Shown piece by piece: positions 15,783 through 22,702 of a DNA stretch of 64,000 nucleotides. The stretch comes from JBDWFY01 sp965275915. Its GTDB lineage: Bacteria > Pseudomonadota > Alphaproteobacteria > Rhizobiales > Stappiaceae. A program made the position numbers and the translations under genes. Each line of letters opens with the position of its first letter. Within the stretch, counting starts at the first letter, position 1. The DNA lies in NCBI GenBank assembly GCA_965275915.1, contig CBDHYI010000006.1, positions 744,001-808,000 of the forward strand, written 5' to 3'. Under the pieces are notes generated by a model. The model was not told the origin of the DNA, searched no databases, and saw only the letters and a list, made by a program, of their open reading frames with translations.

Positions 15783-17293
15783 CGATTGCCAGCCAGGAGA
15801 TGGTTCCGGCCGGGATCGATAGCGGATCAAACGTCAAAACGTTCGTAACCGTCGGCGAAGCCTACTACGAAGAACAATTCAAGATTATCGGCGACAAGCG
15901 CGGGTTTGCCTTTACCTGGAACTGGGCTGCCTTTCTATTGGGATCCATCTGGTTCGGTATGCGCAGCCTGTGGTCTTATTTCCTTCCCTTCGTTGCGCTG
16001 GAAACACTGGCCGTGGTTCAGTTGGCGCGCGGCATCTGGGGCGACCTGGGCGCGCCGATCCTGGCGCGGTTGCCCGGCATTGAGAACACCCTGGCTTCCC
16101 GCTACGAACAGTTGGCCGATGCCAGGCAAAATGCCCCGGACAGGGTGGCAACCTTCGAAAACGCCATTGCATCGCTCGAACGTGCGGTGGAGGGCATCAA
16201 GGCGGAAGCTGCGGCCGCGAATGCCATGTCGCTCCAGCTTGTTCTGTGGGGTGTTGCCGGCCTTCTGGCAATCAAGGTTGCGCAAGGCATCCTGGCCAAC
16301 CCGGCGCTGCAGGCCCGTTTTGCCCGCTGGCTGTCCGACCGGACACTTGGGTCAGGTCTGACTATTCAAAAAATAGCTCTGGCCAGCGGTTTGACGATCA
16401 TCACCTATGTCACATGCTCGCTGAAGTTCGGCTTCCCAGGCGAGGTCCCGTCCCTGATCACGTTTCCCGCGGATCCTGCCGTTCAGACAAATGTCGCAGA
16501 CGCCATCAAAGCCTGGATGGGCCGGGCCGCGATCAGTTCCGAGTGGTTTTTCGATGGTCTGACATTCGCCATCCGCAATGTCCTGGATGCCCTTGAAACG
16601 ATATTTGTCGAAACGCCGTGGCCGGTCATGAGCGGCTTCATAATTTTGCTCACAGGCCTGTCCGCGGGCTGGCGTGCGTCGATATTCACAGCGGCCGCCC
16701 TCGCCTATCTCGGCTATCTGGGTTTCTGGGACAAGAGCATGAAAACCCTGGCGCTTCTTGGAACAGCAGGCTGCATATCGATTTCGCTCGGCATACCCCT
16801 CGGAATCGCATGTGCCCGGTCCGCCCGGCTCTATTCCTTCGTGCGCCCGGTACTGGATTTCATGCAGACCATGCCGGCGTTTGTCTATCTGATCCCGGTG
16901 ATCGCCTTCTTCGGTACAGGCAAGCCCGCCGCCATCATCGCGACCATGATTTTCGGCGGATCGCCGGTCGTCCGGCTGACCGTGCTCGGCTTGAGAGGGG
17001 TGCCGGAAACCGTGCGCGAAGCTGCCATGGCCTTCGGCGCCAGCAAACGATACCTCCTCTGGAAGGTCGATCTGCCCCTTGCCATGCCCTCGATCATGGC
17101 CGGCATCAATCAGACCATTCTCTTAAGTCTGGCTATGGTGGTGATTGCGTCTCTGATCGGCGCCAAGGGACTGGGCGAGGATGTTCTGGAAGCGCTTCAA
17201 TATGCCTCCGAAGGACAGGGAATCCTGGCGGGACTGGCAATCCTCTTCTGCGCCATGATTCTGGACCGGATTATTCAGGGAAAGAGACGATAA
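15779..17293 (+). CDS. Betaine-type ABC transporter permease (ProW-like) with N-terminal extension
   Basis: At 504 residues this is longer than most single ProW permeases. The first 90 or so residues ('FKIIGDKRGFAFTWNWAAFL', 'SIWFGMRSLWSYFLPFVALE') resemble the DUF2628-type N-terminal membrane domain, followed by a coiled region (about 105-150, 'ARQNAPDRVATFENAIASLE'). The C-terminal permease domain contains the EAA loop starting at residue 414 ('EAAMAFGASKRYLLWKVDLP') that docks with the ATPase. It is inner-membrane, overlaps the ATPase gene by 4 bp and is followed 2 bp later by the GYD gene. Confidence 0.9.
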   Translation: MTIASQEMVPAGIDSGSNVKTFVTVGEAYYEEQFKIIGDKRGFAFTWNWAAFLLGSIWFGMRSLWSYFLPFVALETLAVVQLARGIWGDLGAPILARLPGIENTLASRYEQLADARQNAPDRVATFENAIASLERAVEGIKAEAAAANAMSLQLVLWGVAGLLAIKVAQGILANPALQARFARWLSDRTLGSGLTIQKIALASGLTIITYVTCSLKFGFPGEVPSLITFPADPAVQTNVADAIKAWMGRAAISSEWFFDGLTFAIRNVLDALETIFVETPWPVMSGFIILLTGLSAGWRASIFTAAALAYLGYLGFWDKSMKTLALLGTAGCISISLGIPLGIACARSARLYSFVRPVLDFMQTMPAFVYLIPVIAFFGTGKPAAIIATMIFGGSPVVRLTVLGLRGVPETVREAAMAFGASKRYLLWKVDLPLAMPSIMAGINQTILLSLAMVVIASLIGAKGLGEDVLEALQYASEGQGILAGLAILFCAMILDRIIQGKRR

Positions 17294-17295
17294 TA

Positions 17296-17634
17296 ATGAC
17301 AGTGACCGTTGCGATGTTCATCAAATACGAGAACAACAAAAAGGCAGCCATGCTGAAATCGCCCAGCGACCGTGCCGCCGTCGCCGAAACGGCGGTGGGC
17401 GCCATGGGAGGCAAATTGCTGCATGCCTACGGCACATGCGGTGAATATGACATGATGTTTGTCTACCAGATGCCCGATATGGCATCGGTTGCCGCAAACA
17501 TGATGCTGGCCGATGCGAGCGGCATGTCCAAATATCACAAGATTATTCCGCTGTTTTCAAACGACGACTTTCTGGCGGCCCAGGCCAAGGCAGGATCCAT
17601 GACCGATACCTATGCCGTTGCCGGTGCCGAATGA
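17296..17634 (+). CDS. GYD domain-containing small protein
   Basis: A 112-residue protein starting at the ATG 2 bp after the permease stop. 'GGKLLHAYGTCGEYDMMFVYQMPDMASVAANMMLADASG' carries the G-E-Y-D variant of the GYD signature; the family has a ferredoxin-like alpha/beta barrel fold and often forms oligomers. Function of the family is unsettled. Position between a transporter and an amidohydrolase, with a 4-bp overlap to the latter, suggests a part in metabolism of the imported substrate. Confidence 0.82.
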   Translation: MTVTVAMFIKYENNKKAAMLKSPSDRAAVAETAVGAMGGKLLHAYGTCGEYDMMFVYQMPDMASVAANMMLADASGMSKYHKIIPLFSNDDFLAAQAKAGSMTDTYAVAGAE

Positions 17635-19256
17635 CCGAGACACTGTTTTTCGGCGGCACGATCATCACCGTCGACGATGCCTTCGGGTCACCCGAAGCGG
17701 TTCTGATAAGAGACGGGAGGATCATCTGTGCCGGAACACGCGCCGAAGCAGAACAGATTGCGGGCGATGCCCCCGCGCGCATCGATTTAGCCGGGAATGT
17801 TCTCCTCCCCGGCTTTATCGATGCGCATTCTCATCCCCTTTGGTCGGCGAAAACACGCGGCGCTCCCGTGGTCGATATCCGGGCGGAAACAGTCCCGAGC
17901 CACGATGCCGTGCTGGCGAAGATCGAACGGCGGGTTGCTGTCGCCAAACCCGGGGAACATCTGCTGTTTTTTGGACTGGACGCCCAGCTTCATGACGGAT
18001 TTGAAGCCCCGACCCGTGCACAGCTTGACGTTATCGCTCCAAAAAATCCGCTTGGCATTCAGACCTCCAACTGCCATGCGCTTTACCTGAATTCCGCCGG
18101 GCTTGAGACTTGCGGTATTGATGAAAGCACACCCACGCCGACCGGATCTGTGATTGAAAGAGATGCGGACGGACGGCTCAGTGGCAAAATCGCCGAAGCA
18201 ATCACCTGGCGCGCGTTGGAATCTTTTTACGGCGCCTGGGGCGAGGACCGTCTGAATGACGAATTCAAGGCGGGTATCGACGAGTTTATCCAAAACGGCA
18301 TTACCGCAACCACCGAACATCTCTATCTGCCATTTTACAAGGCCTATTATCTCAGTGCCTTAAACAAGGGATGGCCCCTGCCCCGGATCGCGGCCTACCA
18401 GCAGGCGGTCACTGCCGACATGCAGGTCGAGCCGATGCAGGTGAGGGACGATCGTTTGTGGATGGCGGGAGTGAAAATTCATGCCGACGGTTCGCCCTTC
18501 ATCGGCAATGTATGGCTGACCGAACCCTATCTGGACAACACCGTGACCCGTCAGCGCATGGGACTTGAGCCGGGCCACACCGGTGGACTGAATTATCCGC
18601 AGGACTATTTTGAAAATATGGTGCGGACATATGTCGGTCAGGGCTGGCAGATGACGATTCACACGCAGGGCGACCGTACAATCGATATGGTACTGGATCT
18701 GCTGGAAACCGTTCTGAACGAGACACCAAGACCCGACCATCGGTTTCGTCTAGAACACTGTGCGCTGATGCGGGACGATCAGATAGACCGGGCAATTGAG
18801 TTAGGCGTTCTGTCGAGTTTCTTCATCAATCACATCACGCATTGGGGCGCGCCGATTGAGGACGTGCTGTTCGGACCTGAACGCGCAGCCCATTACGTTC
18901 CGGCAGGCACAGCGGCCAAACGGGGCATGCGCATTTCCCTTCATGCCGATACGCCAATGACCGATCCTTCCTGCCTGGAACTGATGCAGGCTGCCATGAC
19001 CCGGAAGGCCGGTGACGGACGCATTGTCGGCCCGGATGAGCGACTTGATGCGAAAACCGCCTTGAAAGCCGTGACAATCGACGCCGCCTATCAGATCGGC
19101 AAAGAGGACATGCTTGGATCGATCACGCCCGGCAAACATGCCGACCTCGTTGTTCTGGACGGAAACCCGCTGACCACGGATCCGAACAAACTCCGCTCCA
19201 TTGCGGTGAAACAGACCTGGCTGGCGGGAGAATGTGTGTGGACTGATGTCGACTAG
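17631..19256 (+). CDS. YtcJ-type metal-dependent amidohydrolase
   Basis: The 541-residue amidohydrolase-superfamily protein has the metal H-x-H at H66-S-H68 ('GFIDAHSHPLW'), later metal/catalytic motifs 'IHTQGDRTIDMV', 'FRLEHCALM' and 'SLHADTPMTDPS', and the C-terminal 'GSITPGKHADLVVLDGNPL' beta-domain strand. YtcJ proteins hydrolyse amide or cyclic amide bonds, usually with Zn. No signal peptide is present, so it is cytoplasmic. It overlaps the GYD gene by 4 bp and the CobW gene by 11 bp. The natural substrate is unknown; a compound brought in by the adjoining betaine-type transporter is the natural guess. Confidence 0.9.
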   Translation: MTETLFFGGTIITVDDAFGSPEAVLIRDGRIICAGTRAEAEQIAGDAPARIDLAGNVLLPGFIDAHSHPLWSAKTRGAPVVDIRAETVPSHDAVLAKIERRVAVAKPGEHLLFFGLDAQLHDGFEAPTRAQLDVIAPKNPLGIQTSNCHALYLNSAGLETCGIDESTPTPTGSVIERDADGRLSGKIAEAITWRALESFYGAWGEDRLNDEFKAGIDEFIQNGITATTEHLYLPFYKAYYLSALNKGWPLPRIAAYQQAVTADMQVEPMQVRDDRLWMAGVKIHADGSPFIGNVWLTEPYLDNTVTRQRMGLEPGHTGGLNYPQDYFENMVRTYVGQGWQMTIHTQGDRTIDMVLDLLETVLNETPRPDHRFRLEHCALMRDDQIDRAIELGVLSSFFINHITHWGAPIEDVLFGPERAAHYVPAGTAAKRGMRISLHADTPMTDPSCLELMQAAMTRKAGDGRIVGPDERLDAKTALKAVTIDAAYQIGKEDMLGSITPGKHADLVVLDGNPLTTDPNKLRSIAVKQTWLAGECVWTDVD

Positions 19257-20205
19257 CTTGCCCCCACCCATTCCGGTTGTAACGGTCGGCGGCTTTCTTG
19301 GCGCGGGCAAAACAACACTCGTAAATCACATTCTCCGTCAGGCCGACGGTCAGAGGATTGTGGTTTTCGTCAATGATTTTGGCGCCATAAACATCGATTA
19401 CGACCTGATTGAAGCGCGGGACACAGATCGGATCTCGCTGAAGAACGGCTGCGTCTGCTGCACTCTGAACGACGATCTGATTACCTCCATCGTGGACTTC
19501 TGCCGGCACAGTTCCCCGGATGCCTTCGTCATTGAAGCAAGCGGCGTCGCAGACCCAAGGTCGCTGGGCCAGACAATTCAAGCCCTGCAATCCGCCGGTC
19601 ATGTTCGCCTGGACAATCGCATCTATGTTCTTGACGGTGATCTGTTCGGTTCGCTGGACTATGAGGATACAGAAAGTCTGATCGACCATGCCGCGGCCAG
19701 CGATCTTGTGCTGATAAACAAGTTCGATCTGGTCGACAAAGATCGATTTGAAAAAACACGATCGCTGCTGGCCCGATCCTGCCCCCGCAGTATCGTCCTC
19801 GATACGACGCGCTGTGCCGTGCCGCTCGACGCGCTTCTTTCCGGCAACAGCTTTGAAACGAACCCGGGAATTACAGATACGCTCGCCGCAGACGCTGACC
19901 GGCATCAGGTGTCCGACTATTCGAGCTGGTGCCGTTCTGGATTCGGTCCGGTAAAAAGGCAGATGTTCGCCGCTTTCATAACCGAACTGATCGGCATTGC
20001 GATCCGCGCCAAGGGCATCATCCGCTTTGAGGATACCCCAGACACGCCGGTTCTGTTTGATCTTGTCGGATCCCGGCCGACATATCGGATGCTGGATCGG
20101 GCCGATGAAACGCGCACGACGGGGTTTGTGGCAATAGGACGGCGTAACCGCAAAGAGCTGCACCTGCTTGAAACACGGTTTGACGAAGTGCTTTCGGATC
20201 GCTGA
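19246..20205 (+). CDS. CobW/COG0523 family G3E GTPase metallochaperone
   Basis: A 319-residue protein starting at ATG 19246, inside the amidohydrolase 3' end. P-loop 'GGFLGAGKTT' (15-24), the COG0523 metal motif C-x-C-C (C69-V-C71-C72), 'EASGVADP' and the guanine motif 'NKFDLV' are all present, with a CobW C-terminal domain. Such GTPases insert metal (Zn, Co or Fe) into client enzymes. The fused-like arrangement with the amidohydrolase makes that enzyme the likely client, by analogy with other GTPase-amidohydrolase pairs; this is inference. It is the last gene of the operon. Confidence 0.9.
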   Translation: MSTSLPPPIPVVTVGGFLGAGKTTLVNHILRQADGQRIVVFVNDFGAINIDYDLIEARDTDRISLKNGCVCCTLNDDLITSIVDFCRHSSPDAFVIEASGVADPRSLGQTIQALQSAGHVRLDNRIYVLDGDLFGSLDYEDTESLIDHAAASDLVLINKFDLVDKDRFEKTRSLLARSCPRSIVLDTTRCAVPLDALLSGNSFETNPGITDTLAADADRHQVSDYSSWCRSGFGPVKRQMFAAFITELIGIAIRAKGIIRFEDTPDTPVLFDLVGSRPTYRMLDRADETRTTGFVAIGRRNRKELHLLETRFDEVLSDR

Positions 20206-20266
20206 TTAAAACAATTCCAAATTAGAATTCTTATAGCTTATTGATTTAAATATATTTTTCTTGATT
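20206..20266 (+). repeat. 61-bp AT-rich element, copy 1
   Basis: By hand alignment without gaps, 45 of 61 positions match the element at 21448-21508. Shared blocks are TTAAAA, TTCCAA, TTAGAAT, GATTT and ATTTTTCTTGATT. The TTAGAA-N3-TTATA part is a weak match to the Irr iron-control (ICE) pattern TTTAGAA-N3-TTCTAAA. It begins immediately after the CobW stop codon and lies about 220 bp before the small-gene operon at 20485. It is probably a promoter or operator region. Confidence 0.68.
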
Positions 20267-20293
20267 CACCGACAATCATCGATATAGTCGCAA

Positions 20294-20320
20294 TTAATAT
20301 GAGTTTTATATTCATATTAA
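20294..20320. promoter_or_regulatory. AT-rich perfect inverted repeat
   Basis: TTAATATGA and TCATATTAA form perfect 9-bp arms around a 9-nt spacer, in the AT-rich stretch between element copy 1 and the small-gene operon. It could be a regulator site or cruciform-prone spacer. No copy accompanies the second 61-bp element. Confidence 0.5.
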
Positions 20321-20484
20321 AATGAAAATCTGTAGATGAAGGTTCACACCGCCCTCTTTTTCCCATTTTCGAGGCATGGTGTGCGACGGCCGATGTCCGG
20401 ACAGCATTGGCCATAGTGAGGGGGAGATCGCCGTCGATTTCCCTCTCATGCCTTTTTGCCTGGACGAACTTGCGAGGATTGTCT

Positions 20485-20709
20485 TTGAGCCGCCGATCAA
20501 CACGCATTGACAAATATGATTGGCTGGAGCTGCAGAAACAGGCCATGGACTGCGGTGATGGTGAACTGCCGGGATTTTTCGAGTTTTTGATGCGGGATGA
20601 ATCGGTTGCCGATGGTCCCGAAGCGCCGGCCGCAGACGCTGGCGGTAAACCGCCTGCCCCTCGCCGTTCTGCAGTCAGCACCTCAGCACCGGAAAAAGAA
20701 AGTCGATAG
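20485..20709 (+). CDS. Small protein of unknown function, first of a three-gene unit
   Basis: About 74 residues from a TTG with GCGAGGA 7 nt upstream; the frame is open further left to a TTG at 20407 without a good site. The N-terminal half is helical and acidic-aromatic ('KYDWLELQKQAMDCGDGELPGFFEFLMRDE'), the C-terminal half is low-complexity, rich in Pro, Ala and Ser. No domain is recognised. The next gene starts 1 bp after its stop, so the two are coupled. Confidence 0.5.
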   Translation: MSRRSTRIDKYDWLELQKQAMDCGDGELPGFFEFLMRDESVADGPEAPAADAGGKPPAPRRSAVSTSAPEKESR

Positions 20710-20710
20710 A

Positions 20711-20899
20711 GTGAAAGCCGCAGAACAGGACAACGGCCAGGACCTGGCGGGCTCTTTCTTTTTTGTCGTCGAGAAGACCGGGGTGCCTGAGGATGAGAAG
20801 GAAACACTCCGCCTAGTCCTGATGGCCGCCAGACTGTCGAATGACCCGTCCCCGCACACCACCGGCCCAAATAATCCGGCACACACGGACATGTCGTGA
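20711..20899 (+). CDS. Small protein of unknown function, second of a three-gene unit
   Basis: About 62 residues from GTG 20711, immediately after the preceding stop (TAG A GTG). 'DLAGSFFFVVEKTGVPEDEKETLRLVLMAAR' is a plausible amphipathic folded core; the tail is Pro/Asn/Thr-rich. The stop overlaps the next start by 4 bp (GTGA). The tight packing of three genes is the main evidence that it is real. No family is recognised. Confidence 0.45.
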   Translation: MKAAEQDNGQDLAGSFFFVVEKTGVPEDEKETLRLVLMAARLSNDPSPHTTGPNNPAHTDMS

Positions 20900-21399
20900 C
20901 AGACACGGTGCTGACATCCGAAGACTACAGAACCCGCGAGCCGGAAATGCTGATTTTGGAAGGATATCGCAACTGGACGATGGGTGTTGTTGAGTGCGAC
21001 GTTTCATATTGGAATACAGTCAGGAGCCTGTTTTCCAAAACGATGGGCGACAGCAAAGGCAGTGTCGCCGCCGATGCACTGGTACATTTTCTGAAAACGC
21101 TGGGACTGTGTGCTGCGTGTCCATTGAAAACACATCGCCCCAGAAGTCCGTATCTGTGTTTTGACGAAATTCTGGTGCTCAGTCTGATCGCCGGTATTCA
21201 GCACAAAAACGCACGGGTTACCGCCTTCTGCCTTGATGCGCTGTGCTGCCCGGCCCACATAAAAGATGTTGAATGTGCTGCGAATTCCTTTGCACACATC
21301 TTCGGCTCAATGGATCGAAACCTTTTACCCGTTCCTCTTGCCGTGCTGCACGATATCACCTTAGAAGCAAAATGCTGCCCGGTGAGAACGCTGCATTAG
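20896..21399 (+). CDS. Cys-rich protein of unknown function, third of a three-gene unit
   Basis: The 167-residue protein starts at a GTG overlapping the previous gene by 4 bp. It is mainly helical: 'LILEGYRNWTMGVVECDVSYW' followed by 'LVHFLKTLGLCAACPLKTHR', then 'LCFDEILVLSLIAGIQHKNARV'. There are many Cys (C-x2-C in 'LCAACPL', a Cys pair in 'ALCCPAH', a terminal 'KCCPV'), suggesting metal or redox chemistry. There is no signal peptide. I do not know the family; composition looks like a genuine cytoplasmic protein. Confidence 0.65.
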   Translation: MTDTVLTSEDYRTREPEMLILEGYRNWTMGVVECDVSYWNTVRSLFSKTMGDSKGSVAADALVHFLKTLGLCAACPLKTHRPRSPYLCFDEILVLSLIAGIQHKNARVTAFCLDALCCPAHIKDVECAANSFAHIFGSMDRNLLPVPLAVLHDITLEAKCCPVRTLH

Positions 21400-21447
21400 C
21401 TCCGTTGAGTTCCTGCCCGGTTCAACAGCCGTCCAGCTTTCGATTTT

Positions 21448-21508
21448 TTAAAATCGTTCCAATTTAGAATCTTTTTAAATATATGATTTCAAAGCATTTT
21501 TCTTGATT
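21448..21508 (+). repeat. 61-bp AT-rich element, copy 2
   Basis: Ungapped partner of the element at 20206-20266 (45 of 61 positions identical by hand). Here the core reads TTTAGAA-TCT-TTTTAAA, which differs from the published ICE pattern for Irr by one base. It follows the third small gene at 49 bp and precedes the 21503-21691 region. The conservation of an upstream element at two places suggests a duplicated promoter. Confidence 0.68.
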
Positions 21509-21691
21509 ATTCTTCTGCTCGCGATATTTTGGAGACAATGTGAGCATAATCCTCACAGCATCTGTGAATTGGCCATCGATCTTTCCCGTGACAACGGTGC
21601 AGCGCCGGGTTCAGCAGAACTCATTCACGCAATCGCGTGCATGCAGGGAAACATCGTGCAACGGTTATTGAAAGAGACCGCTGCTCCATAG
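21503..21691 (+). CDS. Possible short coding region, weakly supported
   Basis: This frame gives up to 62 residues; the distal part ('CELAIDLSRDNGAAPGSAEL', then 'IACMQGNIVQRLL') is amphipathic and protein-like. The only early start is a TTG inside element copy 2, and the equivalent position in copy 1 leads to a stop after eight codons, so the true start is unclear. A good GGAGA at about 21530 is followed by ATG-TGA. It may be a decayed gene or a leader. Confidence 0.25.
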   Translation: MIILLLAIFWRQCEHNPHSICELAIDLSRDNGAAPGSAELIHAIACMQGNIVQRLLKETAAP

Positions 21692-21701
21692 TTGAACCCG
21701 T

Positions 21702-21905
21702 GTGGATATGAGCGACTGGAAAGACATAAGCACGGCCCCAAGCGCGGCATCGAAAGAAAAGATCCTCGTCTTCAATGCGAAAATGCAGGCGGTGCAGCTG
21801 ATTCAGTCCGAAGGCGACTGGTGGCGATGGCGTCATGAGCTCGGCGAAAAAATCGACTTCACCCACTGGATGCCGCTGCCGGCACCGCCGGGGGATGACA
21901 GCTAG
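21702..21905 (+). CDS. DUF551-like small protein
   Basis: 65-67 residues from GTG 21702 or ATG 21708. 'MSDWKDISTAPSAASKEKILVFN' and the closing 'FTHWMPLPAPPG' match the layout of DUF551-type small proteins, which are common in phages and alphaproteobacteria and begin 'W-x-x-I-x-T-A-P' and end 'H-W-M-P-L-P-x-P-P'. Function is unknown. It may be a remnant of mobile DNA, in keeping with the atypical composition around it. Confidence 0.65.
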   Translation: MDMSDWKDISTAPSAASKEKILVFNAKMQAVQLIQSEGDWWRWRHELGEKIDFTHWMPLPAPPGDDS

Positions 21906-21980
21906 CGCCTTGGAGCAGAGTTAGGCTGTAGTGACCATTTGCCCTTCGTGTCAGTTTCTCAGGTTATGGCCGGTTTAATT

Positions 21981-22030
21981 GCCTATGGTCGATTATAATT
22001 GCTTATAGTCGCTTATAGATGCTTATTGTA
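21981..22030. repeat. Five 10-bp tandem units upstream of LysE gene
   Basis: Five consecutive decamers GCCTATGGTC, GATTATAATT, GCTTATAGTC, GCTTATAGAT and GCTTATTGTA keep an exact 10-bp period (consensus GCTTATAGTC). One unit per helical turn places each on the same DNA face. The array ends 40 bp before the LysE start codon, so it covers the probable promoter. It could be a phased regulator-binding site or a phase-variable spacer. Confidence 0.6.
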
Positions 22031-22069
22031 TGCCGCCTGTCATTACCGTTGAAAGCAAGCCAATTCATC

Positions 22070-22702
22070 ATGAGCGAACTGATTGTCCTTGCGACCGTCT
22101 TTGCTGTCTTCATACCGGCTCTGATGCTGCCGGGCCCGGACTTCGTAGCGGTGGTCCGCTCGTCCATGGCCCACGGAACCGGGGCCGGTCTCCTGACGTC
22201 CGTCGGAGTTTCAATCGGGCTGTGTTTTTACGCCAGCCTCAGCATTCTCGGCCTGTCCTCGCTTCTGGTTGAATTTCAGTGGCTGACCTGGGCCGTCCGG
22301 ATCGTTGGCGGCAGCTACCTGATCTATCTTGGGGTGAAGTTGTGGCGGAGCAAGCCAACGCAAATCGACCTGAATACCGTTGAAAGACCGGCAAAACGCA
22401 AGGCGCTGATGTTCGGCTTCCTGGTCACGCTCACCAATCCGAAGGCCATCGTTCTGTTTGCCAGCGTCTTTGCCACGGCAATTACGCCGGCGACGCCGTC
22501 CTGGGTCATGGTTGTGATGATTACGCTTGTTACCCTGTCATCCCTTGCCTGGTACGCGCTCGTCAGCCTGTTCATGTCCTCCACACCGGTCATGAAGCGG
22601 TTCGAGCATGCACGCCACCGAATCGAAAAAGCAGCCGGCGTCTGTTTCGTTGCGCTTGGCGGCAAAGTGATCTCCGATGCAAGGAACCCGCTTTCGGTTT
22701 AG
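22070..22702 (+). CDS. LysE/RhtB family amino-acid exporter
   Basis: A 210-residue membrane protein starting at ATG 22070. 'FIPALMLPGPDFVAVVRSSMAHG' is the family's conserved first helix-loop (P-G-P-D-x-x-x-V), followed by 'IVGGSYLIYLGVKLWRS' and 'GFLVTLTNPKAIVLFASVF' (L-x-N-P-K). About six transmembrane helices. Exports amino acids or related metabolites by proton antiport; the substrate is not deducible. Its stop overlaps the convergent monooxygenase stop by 4 bp. Confidence 0.9.
   Translation: MSELIVLATVFAVFIPALMLPGPDFVAVVRSSMAHGTGAGLLTSVGVSIGLCFYASLSILGLSSLLVEFQWLTWAVRIVGGSYLIYLGVKLWRSKPTQIDLNTVERPAKRKALMFGFLVTLTNPKAIVLFASVFATAITPATPSWVMVVMITLVTLSSLAWYALVSLFMSSTPVMKRFEHARHRIEKAAGVCFVALGGKVISDARNPLSV

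Noticed and set aside
19123..20163. Antisense frame of 346 codons over the CobW gene
   Set aside because: CobW motifs (P-loop, CxCC, NKxD) are intact on the plus strand.
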